Below are positions 56,676 to 64,000 of a stretch of 64,000 nucleotides of DNA, in pieces; the stretch's first letter is position 1, and each line of letters opens with the position of its first letter. This DNA comes from Pseudopyrenochaeta lycopersici (taxonomy: Eukaryota; Ascomycota; Dothideomycetes; Pleosporales; Pseudopyrenochaetaceae), in assembly GCA_003313425.1 (NCBI GenBank), contig NHZP01000018.1:682001-746000 (forward strand), read 5' to 3'. The notes beneath the pieces were generated by a model that saw nothing but the letters and a program-made list of their open reading frames with translations, did no database searches and was not told the origin of the DNA. Made by a program: the position numbers and the translations under genes.

Positions 56676-57902
56676 CTATTTTTTTCCCTCTCCAGCCCTA
56701 TCCTCCATCTTCATTTTGGGGCTCGTGCTCAAATCATCAAATGCAGACTCACCTCCATTGCCCAGGCCGCTCGTTGTCATTTTATCGTCCTGCTGTCGCG
56801 GTTTTCCCTCATCCGTAAGCCAACGGCCGACAGTATTGTCCACAGTCAGCATCTCATCCGCACCGCCCTCCCCAACCCTCACAGCTGCAGTCTCCAGTCC
56901 TACAGGAGCATGATGTTTGTACTTCCTCCTACTTCCCTGAAACTTAGCTATCTCCCGCTGCAATCCCAGTGCGATATTTCTATCGTCCCGGATGAGCGTG
57001 TTCCGCACTTCCTGCTCGTTGCCACTGCTCGGGATGTTGCGTTGGCGGCATAGCGCTGCGAGCTGGTAGTAGCCGATGGCTGCATAGGTAGGGTGGCCAG
57101 GAAGTGGAGGCAGAGCAGCGACGATTCGCTTTTTCTTTGATTGAGAGGACGAAGATGAGTTGGATGAAGAAGGGGATGTGGTGATTTGGGTTTTAGAGGG
57201 GTCGTGTGCAGGGTTTACAAGCATCTCATGGCTTTTGTTCAGCGTGCCTCCTTTTTCGACTCCGCAAGGTTCGAACCAATTCACATGCTGCCTGCCTTTT
57301 GATTCTTGCCTTGTTTGGGATTGTCGAGACGAAGCGCTGGAAGAGTCATCGGCTGTCACCGTAGTATCACCACTGTGCTCGTCCTTTGGAATCACTGACA
57401 TGCTTCCCCCATATTCGTTCACAATCTTGTTTGGCTCATCGTAGGTAGCGTCTAAATTCCTCTCGCACCCAGCAGATGACTTTGATGAACAGGAGTCGTA
57501 CTGGCCAACAATGCGATTACCCTCTTCATCAACTTTACCTTCCCAGAAGTCTTCCAGAAGCTTCAACATGGAATTGTCTCTTTCCTTCTGACGCCGAAGT
57601 GCCGTCTCTAATGTCGGCATTTCATCGTGGTCTTGACCGGTATAGTTTGGATTCATCGCGAGGTATTCCGGGGTATACTTGACCGTCACTTCGTTGAAAT
57701 GGCGACGAGGCTTTGAAAGCTCTGCTGCCATTTGGTAGTCGATAAGACCATTCTCCCGCATGTGCTTCGCGTGTGCTGCCATCATCACATCTTCAGTCGC
57801 GGCGTGGTTGTCGCCATACCCCGAGCGGGTGTTTAGGTTTCCAATTTCTTGCGGAGGCGCGAGAGCTCCATGAGTGATTTTGGTATTCTTCTTAGGTGGC
57901 AT
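56676..57902 (-). CDS. Hypothetical protein with SAP-like motif
   Basis: Single-exon 408-aa protein from ATG 57902. I do not recognise the whole protein. The N-terminal third is charged and helical (AEDVMMAAHAKHMRENGLIDY type heptads, then KPRRHFNEVTVKYTPEYLAM). The middle is Ser-rich with a Ser homopolymer-like run near 255-265. At about 270-320 a segment reads GYYQLAALCRQRNIPSSGNE then EVRNTLIRDDR, which fits the helix-turn-helix of SAP DNA-binding modules (xxLxxLCxxRxIxxxGxxxxLxxxLxxDD). The tail is acidic and charged. Nuclear localisation (PPKKNTK, QSKKKRIVAALP) is plausible. No introns; conserved only moderately by appearance. Confidence 0.7.
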   Translation of the reverse strand: MPPKKNTKITHGALAPPQEIGNLNTRSGYGDNHAATEDVMMAAHAKHMRENGLIDYQMAAELSKPRRHFNEVTVKYTPEYLAMNPNYTGQDHDEMPTLETALRRQKERDNSMLKLLEDFWEGKVDEEGNRIVGQYDSCSSKSSAGCERNLDATYDEPNKIVNEYGGSMSVIPKDEHSGDTTVTADDSSSASSRQSQTRQESKGRQHVNWFEPCGVEKGGTLNKSHEMLVNPAHDPSKTQITTSPSSSNSSSSSQSKKKRIVAALPPLPGHPTYAAIGYYQLAALCRQRNIPSSGNEQEVRNTLIRDDRNIALGLQREIAKFQGSRRKYKHHAPVGLETAAVRVGEGGADEMLTVDNTVGRWLTDEGKPRQQDDKMTTSGLGNGGESAFDDLSTSPKMKMEDRAGEGKK

Positions 57903-58656
57903 GAGCGCCTGTGACTCTGACAAGATGTTGCGACCAAGCGGGAATAGCTTTGAGAAGCCACTGAAGACTATCCGTCTCGTTGAGGGGATTGGCGAGGAAA
58001 GTCTGTTTCGAACTCTTCAAGTGCTTGTAGTAATGTTGGGGATTTGGTAAATAATAGTTTAGAGAACTGTACTTATGGTTGAGTAAGCCTGGTAGTACAA
58101 TGAAGAGAGATGTTGCGAAAGATTGACTGCAGGGGATGACGATAAAGTACTGGAAAGAAAGAAACAAGGAAGATAGTCAAGGGATGAGGGAACGAGAAAA
58201 TTCTTCTGGTGAAGGTGAAAAGGGCTTCACATGTACAGGACATGTTTGTCACACTGAAGCCCTCCAAAGTTTGCCCTTTCATCAAATATTGGCTGTGCAG
58301 GAAAACGTATAAGGTAATGTCTCTGATGTGGTCAAAGTTCTTCAATTAGCTCGTCACCGCATGGTAAGATATTATTTATTGCATCTGTCTGTCTCATGCT
58401 GCACCTACTAGCACATCATTGATGCGATTGTCCTTCACCACATAAAGTTTGAGCACCAATGGCCTCCATAATTGACAAGCACACCGCCAGTTATAACAAT
58501 CAAGGTAGAGCGTCATCTTGATGCTCAAACTCCGTCCATGTCGATGTTTTCAGCGACTCCATGAGCATAGCAAGCCGGTGAGGTTTATTAAGGTGAATAA
58601 TCGCGGGCTCAGCCCACCAGAGAGCCAGCAGATCCAAGCCGATGTCTATTCTTATT
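57903..58656. other. Intergenic region
   Basis: 754 bp upstream of the SAP-like gene and downstream of the aldolase-like gene. AT-rich; small frames at 57892-58345 have no support. Confidence 0.45.
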
Positions 58657-59703
58657 CTATTTCAAGAAGTCTCCACTAGTCTTTGCAAATATCTCGTCAT
58701 AGTAACTTTGGAATGCTAGCCACCCCTTCTCGGGCGTGCCTACCTGCTGATATGTTTCGGCCGCCTCGGCATCCGGGATGATCTTGGGCTTGTGTCCGCT
58801 TCCTGCAGCCGCAGCGTCGACGAGGAGCTGGGCTTGACATGTTTTGTCGAGAGAAAGGAACCAGAAAGCTGCTTCGTCCACGGATTGGCCTACGGTGAGG
58901 ATGCCATGGTTCTGGAGGATAGCCGCTTTGCCATTACCTGGCCAATGTGTTAGTTATGATTTACGCCTCGTGTAGGGCCGTTCAAGACATGTCGTACCAA
59001 GAGCATCTGCTATCCTTTCACCTTCTTCACTCGCTAGCACCACGCCTCCAAACTGCTTGTAAACGCCATGATTTTTATAGAAGCGTATACTATCCTGCGT
59101 TATCATATCCAACTCCCTCCCAAAGGCACTAAACGCCTTACCAAACACACTATGCGCGTGGCACGCGGCATGCACATCTGGTCTCCTCTTATGCACTGCT
59201 GAGTGGATCGCAAAGGCCGCCGCATTAATCGGCTGGTCGCCCTCCACCACCTCGCCCTGCTCATTCACCAAGATCAAATCGCTCACTCTGATGAGAGAAA
59301 AGTGTGTGGACAGCGGGTTCAGCCAGAAGTGGTCGGTGAGGATCGGGTCGCGCACGCTGATGTGGCCGGCTACACCTTCGTCAAAGCCGCGGGACGCGAA
59401 GATGCGGTATGCGGCTGCGAGGTGTTGTTTGCGGTACAGACGCTCTTCTTCAAGAGTATTGAAGCTAGGGTATTTCCGTACTTTCAGCGCCTTTCCCGAG
59501 GTGGTGCGGCCCATGGCGGCCACAGTGCGGTTCTCGTTTGACTCGGCATGGTCGACACGGAGACCTGCTGCGACGGACGCTTGGTGGAGTTTAGAGGACG
59601 TCGCGAGCGCGCGAACGAGTGATTTTCGAAGGCATTGCGGGTGTGAAGGGCGTATTATGGCAGTACCAAGTACCTGCCGTGATAAAAGACGTGCTGCAGA
59701 CAT
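58657..59703 (-). CDS. Class II aldolase/adducin-domain protein with N-terminal leader
   Basis: Exons 58998-59703 and 58657-58937 (intron 58938-58997, GTACGA...GCCAG) give 328 aa. The domain has the zinc triad of L-fuculose-1-phosphate aldolase-like enzymes: H-x-H in HAACHAHSVFGKAFSAFG and a third His in AILQNHGILTVGQSVDEAAF, with EGVAGHISVRDP as the early signature. Fungal members are often annotated as adducin-like; activity is unknown. The first ~65 residues are Arg/Ser/Ala-rich and acid-poor (MSAARLLSRQVLGTAI, then CLRKSLVRALATSSKLHQAS), unlike most cytosolic homologues, suggesting mitochondrial import. The intron lies between ADALG and NGKAAI, and its removal restores the normal spacing. 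Confidence 0.9.
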
Positions 59704-60429
59704 TATAAGTGCTGGACGTTAGCTGCTCCGATTTAGTGAGCTTAAGCTCGAGCTCTTGATATACCGAAGCACGACAGCTTCCCCGCAATGGCGAGCCGGA
59801 TATAAATCCGGCGGAAATACAGAATTACATCTGCATTGTGCAACTTTTGACTGGCTAGTGTGCAGATGCTGCAGCTTCCATTGGTGAAGAGAAATACGAA
59901 ACAGGAGGTAAGAAGCAATATGGGGTCGCTGTGGGTATTAAAGTAGATGACGTAAGGACCACGCACCTGACAGCGCGTCAACACGCGTCGCCCACCACAA
60001 TAATCACACTTGAACGTCTTGACGAATAACGACAGATACATTCTGAGATGAGTGTTTTATATTGGAATCACCCATTCTTAGCAAGACCAATTTGTCGCAA
60101 TTGAACCAAGCTGCACTCTCAGGCAATCGATCCAGCACCTCACAGCATAGCATCAAATAACAGTCTTTTTAAAGCATTCATACATTACAAGTTAAGTACT
60201 CATGACTAAGACTACCAAGAGCGAGTGTCGCCATCTATGCGTCCAAAGATGCTACCCAAGAAACAAAAAATACAATGGCTAGGAAAAGTAGCGAGTGAAC
60301 AACTCGTCAAGAGCTCCACAAAAACTCCGCTTCACACCCAGCAATTTCACATGCACCAGCGATCCATCGTCACCGTCTAGCTCCTACCCTCATTCCCTGC
60401 AGTCATGCAGTCGTCCTCCTCGTAGCTGT
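59704..60429. other. Intergenic region
   Basis: 726 bp between two minus-strand genes. No supported gene or repeat. Confidence 0.45.
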
Positions 60430-61883
60430 TTAGTAGTAGTAAGGGTTTTCGGGGTCAGTCAAGTCGAAGATGACAGCGCTGTGAGGCCAGCCGCCACCAC
60501 GCTCCGGGAACTCAGACAGGAAGTTGATGCTGCGGTTGAAGCTCAAGCTGCCGTCCTCGTTAATGTCGATCCACTGGGCCTTGAAGTCAGCAGGAGTGTT
60601 GACAATGCTGATATCGCCAGCCTGGACGAAGTAGTCGGTAACGAGGAGGTTCTTCTTATCGGGGGAGACCTTGACGTAGTGGGGTCCGACGATGCCTTGG
60701 TTCTCGTTCGGGTCGTCGAGACGCTTGACGTTGTTGAGGTCGGAGATGTCGAGCGCGGCGACGTGGTTGCCGAGCGTGAGCGTGAAGTAGGCGAATCTGC
60801 CGTCGTCGGTGATGTCAGAGTAGATAGCCAGGTTCTCACGGGCGCGTGGGCCGAGGTCGTAGAGCAGCTCGGCGACACCCTGCTTGCCCTGCGCGTTCTT
60901 GCGGAAGGGGTAGATGATCCAAACCTGGCCGGGGCCGACAGCGGTAGCGATAGCAGCGCTCTCCTTGTTGCCGGGGATGAACTTGACGTCCTGGATGCCC
61001 TGGCCGTCGGGGATGGTGATCGTGCTGATGATCTTGCGGGAGCTCAACTCCCACAGACGGAGAGTGTTGGCCTTCTGGATGCCGTTGATGGATGCTGGCT
61101 TGAGGATGGTGACCGGGACGACGAAATCAGAGGTCAAGATGATGTTGTTCTCAAAGTCGATAGAGAGACCGTGGGGGCTGAACTGCTCGCCGAGAATGTT
61201 GAGCGTGGACCCGACATCCTCGGGCCATTCGTGGATGATGTTGAAATCGGCATCGGTCTCGACGAGACGACCTGGAGAAGAGCCAACAGCGGAGCCCATG
61301 TAGGTGATGAAGAAACCACCATCGGGCTTTGCGCGGATCTCATCCGTGATGGAAGAGAGGAGGGCGCGGTTGCTCTTCTTGAACTTGGGCGAGTAGGGGT
61401 TGCTTGTGTCGAAGTAGTACGCGGTGTCCTGTGCGGTGTGAGTATGGACTGCATTGATTGCTAATAAGAGCAGTATGTGCTTACCTGAGTCTTCAACAGC
61501 GACAGCAGACCACCACCGACCAAGGTCTTGCCATCTAGAGAGGGGCCAAGATGATGCGGCGAGTTGCCGCTCGAAGGAACATCAGTGATGGCAATCAAGG
61601 TGCCGAACGTATCATCGTCAAGTGAGTACGTGGCAAGGAAATCCTTGTGCTTGTTGTCACCAGCAGCAGTCCAAAAGTAACCAATTTTCTTAGGCTTGAT
61701 GCTAGTGTTGACCGTATACGGCGGGCTAGCAAGGGGAGGAGTTGGGATCTGAAGGATAGGCAGAGGAGGAGCATTCTCTGCCAGAGGCTCGGTGACACCT
61801 GGAATGGCAGGAATTAGAGGAGGCAGCGAAAGAGCGCTGACAGACCCGGCGAGAAGCGCCGAGAAAAGTGCGGTAGAGTGCAT
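60430..61883 (-). CDS. Secreted beta-propeller, SBP56/methanethiol oxidase-like
   Basis: Exons 61485-61883 and 60430-61428 (intron 61429-61484, GTAAGC...CACAG) give 465 aa. Signal peptide MHSTALFSALLAGSVSALS, then a Pro-rich segment (IPTPPLASPPYT), then a propeller. Repeated His-containing motifs (SSGNSPHHLGPS, GEQFSPHGLSID, GIVGPHYVKVSPD, GGWPHSAVIFDLTDP) correspond to the metal-ligand histidines of selenium-binding protein 56 / methanethiol oxidase. Cytosolic SBP56 proteins oxidise methanethiol; a secreted fungal form would act outside the cell, on an unknown thiol or other ligand. The overlapping plus-strand open frame 60295-61464 is antisense shadow caused by biased codons. Identity as an SBP56-like propeller is good, activity uncertain. 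Confidence 0.75.
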
Positions 61884-63483
61884 AGTGAATGAATTAAAAT
61901 ATTATCTGGCTGGTAAATGAAGGGCTGTGGAGCTGTTGAGAGGCTTTGAGCAGATTGTGAGCTGGTTTATTTATCGCGGATCTAGCAGTCCTTCTTATAC
62001 CTCTCTGGCCTTCAACACCGTCCTTCCCAGCCGCCCTTCTCTTCTTCCAACTCTACCCTAATTGTCGCCGCAACCTCCCCACGCTCACAAAATTCGAACA
62101 TCTTCATCTCTGTCATTGCTGGCGCTGATGGTATCATCCAGCCTGCGGTTGACGAAGAGTATCGAAAGCAGTCCTATTACACATGCAGATCGACAGGGAC
62201 GCTGACGATTAGAGCACCCCGGAGCCTGACAAAGTATCAGCCAAGGCATGTTAAGCTCTGAGAGCTTAGTCGGAAGCTTGGTGAAGAGATTAGAAGACTG
62301 TTAAGAGCATGGAGATCATTGGTGGACGTCATTTCGAATCCTTGTACACACGGCATAAAGCGTAAACGCGGGAAGGAAGACTGCCTTTCACGTCACTTGA
62401 AACGCTATCTTGAGCATAGCATCTCGATGCGGGTTGCTTTTTCTTCCAAGGATGGACACTTTCGGGCTCATTCAGATGTCGTGCTCGGACCAAAGGGGAA
62501 GTTGATGTACAAAAACCGAACTCATGAGGCTGAGTCGATCCAAATCTTGGTTGAATTTTTAGATGCGGCGTACAGGAGCTTAAACTACTCGCTGCTACTT
62601 TTTGGCTCGGAGAAAAAAGGAAGCAGTGAGGTAGTGCTGTTGTCACGGCGAGTTGAGTTCCGCTGCGCAATATGGTCCGCGAAGTAGTGGTGATGGAAAC
62701 GAAGAGACGGCGACCAGTTTGACCACGTGCGGTACCATTTGAGAGATCGACAATACCGAGCAGTATGGAAACTCCGAATTTCAGGCCGTATGCTGTGTTC
62801 CAATATTCCCCAAAGCATGCCACGAGCATGCATGCGAAAGCGTTGTTGGATCTGCACCTGCGTTCATGAAACGCAACAGGAGATCATTTACCCAGATCCG
62901 CAGCATCCATGTCACAATTCCCATAAATCTCCTATGCAGGTAAAAGGGATTTCACGCGTTCCTGGTTCCATCTGGAGAACCTGGGGTTTAGCAATTCGAT
63001 CCGCAAATTCCGTCATCGGTAATCTTATGCTAGTGCTCCCGTTTGCAGGGTGGATCGGCAACGTCAACACCACAACGCCAAGCATCGCGACATTGCATTC
63101 AATGTTTACGAACGTGGGACTCTTGTTCGGATCATACTCTCGCCGTCCTCCACGGGTGCGAACATCGTCATTTTGTTTCCCGATGGTCCGGTTTTGGAGT
63201 CCTGCCAGTAAACGAGCCTGGATGTTATTCCGCGGTGTAATTGTATGAACGGCGATAGGCTGCAGTGTAAAGTGTGACCAGGTGGATGATTGACTTGTGT
63301 GCTTCTGTATTCAGATGTCGTCTTTCCCTCTTTTGTCCGCGTACGAGTCGGGAAATGAGAGGAGATTTTATTGGCTTCGTAGTAGCATTCTGGAATGTAC
63401 ATAAGACAAATGCGCGAACTGTAGTTGTGACAAAGAAAGTTTTACGACGCGCCTCTAGTCACTCATTTCAATCCTCATTCATC
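61884..63483. other. 1.6-kb intergenic region
   Basis: Divergent promoters of the SBP56-like gene and the oxalate decarboxylase gene. Frames at 62319-62829 and 62727-63248 start without ATG and have no family resemblance. TTTATTTAT at about 61966 could serve the minus-strand gene. Confidence 0.45.
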
Positions 63484-64000
63484 ATGAAGTTACAGACCTT
63501 TGCGGCTAGCGTTTTGTTCGCATCGTCATCCCTTGCTGCAGTTGTCAAGCGCGAGGCTCAGTTCGCTCAGGGACAGCCCATCGATGGCAAAGGCAGAGGC
63601 GCTCCAATCCTAGGTGTGCCAAATTTGCCCCAAATAATTTGAATTGATGCTGACCACACATTGTAGGTGGCACCGACCGTGCGATTGACAAGGCGAACCC
63701 TTCAAACCTTGGGGAGCAGAGCACCGATTCAGGAACCGTTCCCAACTTGAAGTGGCGCTTCGGCGACTCCAAGACCAAGATCTTTCCCGGCGGCTGGGTC
63801 CGAGAGCAGGTCGATAATGATCTCCCAGCAAGTCATGATATTTCAGCCGCTCAACAACATCTGAAGAAAGGTGCTATCCGCGAACTGCACTGGCATCGCG
63901 TGGTAAGTTATAAAGAGATGTTGAGATAATTGCAGTGGCTGATTGAACAGGCTGAATGGGGTCAAGTACTCTTCGGTCGCGTCCTCGTCTCTGCTGTGGA
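63484..64000 (+). CDS. Oxalate decarboxylase family bicupin (5' part; 3' end outside window)
   Basis: Exons 63484-63613, 63667-63902 and 63951 onward, cut by the window end. Signal peptide MKLQTFAASVLFASSSLAA, then a short propeptide-like stretch (KREAQ) and the first cupin. The segment GGTDRAIDKANPSNLGEQST, then TVPNLKWRFGDSKTKIFPGGW, and the metal motif GAIRELHWHRVAEWGQVLFG (His-x-His plus Glu) are typical of fungal OxdC bicupins that convert oxalate to formate and CO2 with manganese. Introns are 53 and 48 bp. The last visible codons (VLFGRVLVSAV) end the first cupin strand set. The second cupin is not visible, so full activity cannot be judged. Confidence 0.9.

Noticed and set aside
60295..61464. 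Plus-strand open frame of 389 codons
   Set aside because: It is antisense to the SBP56-like gene; its Val/Asp/Glu-rich, repetitive translation mirrors the C-ended codons of the real gene and its frame runs through the intron region.
62319..63248. Overlapping frames on both strands before the oxalate decarboxylase gene
   Set aside because: The longest ones begin with TTG or GTG rather than ATG and none resembles a known family.

Overview
The window is nuclear DNA of a filamentous ascomycete (Pezizomycotina; a Dothideomycete-like genome is possible but cannot be proved from this sequence). The grounds are many genes split by short introns of about 46-60 bp with GTRNGT...YAG borders, a typical fungal gene set (Zn2Cys6 factors, a DUF7580-type protein, GH76, an Ams2/SPT21-like GATA factor), gene spacing of 0.3-2 kb, and no operons. 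I reconstructed exon structures by joining reading frames at splice sites that restore known family sequence. No tRNA, rRNA, CRISPR array or intact transposon was recognised.

Layout. 1-17.4 kb is mostly housekeeping: the 3' end of a dihydroxyacetone kinase, SmD2 (spliceosome), a 1305-aa Ams2/SPT21-like regulator with a split GATA finger plus a Zn2Cys6 cluster, a Med2-like acidic protein, a PUB1/TIA-1 type RNA-binding protein, a PIF1 helicase, a SurE-type phosphatase and an SDR of the naphthol reductase class. 17.4-20.2 kb holds a small secreted Cys-rich protein ending in an M15-peptidase-like domain.

20.5-28.6 kb is the most unusual part. A 1951-aa minus-strand protein (C2H2 fingers, an ARID domain, several beta-rich repeats, a formin-GBD-like tail) is divergently transcribed, across only 294 bp, from a DUF7580-type pseudokinase-like gene. 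29.7-37.4 kb holds a Ser/Pro-rich protein, a Gfo/Idh/MocA oxidoreductase, the V-ATPase proteolipid VMA3 with five exons, SNU13 and an APH-fold kinase.

39-64 kb is accessory and metabolic: GH1 glycosidase, FMN-dependent hydroxyacid oxidase, a 3.8-kb gene-free stretch, a stand-alone adenylating enzyme, a DUF1993 protein, secreted GH76 mannanase-like enzyme, a Zn2Cys6 factor head-to-head with an MFS transporter, a SAP-like protein, a class II aldolase-like protein with a mitochondrial-type leader, a secreted SBP56/methanethiol oxidase-like protein, and the 5' end of an oxalate decarboxylase.

Only two groupings look functionally linked by position: the ARID/C2H2 giant with the DUF7580 gene, and the Zn2Cys6 factor with the MFS transporter. 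The rest look like independent neighbours.
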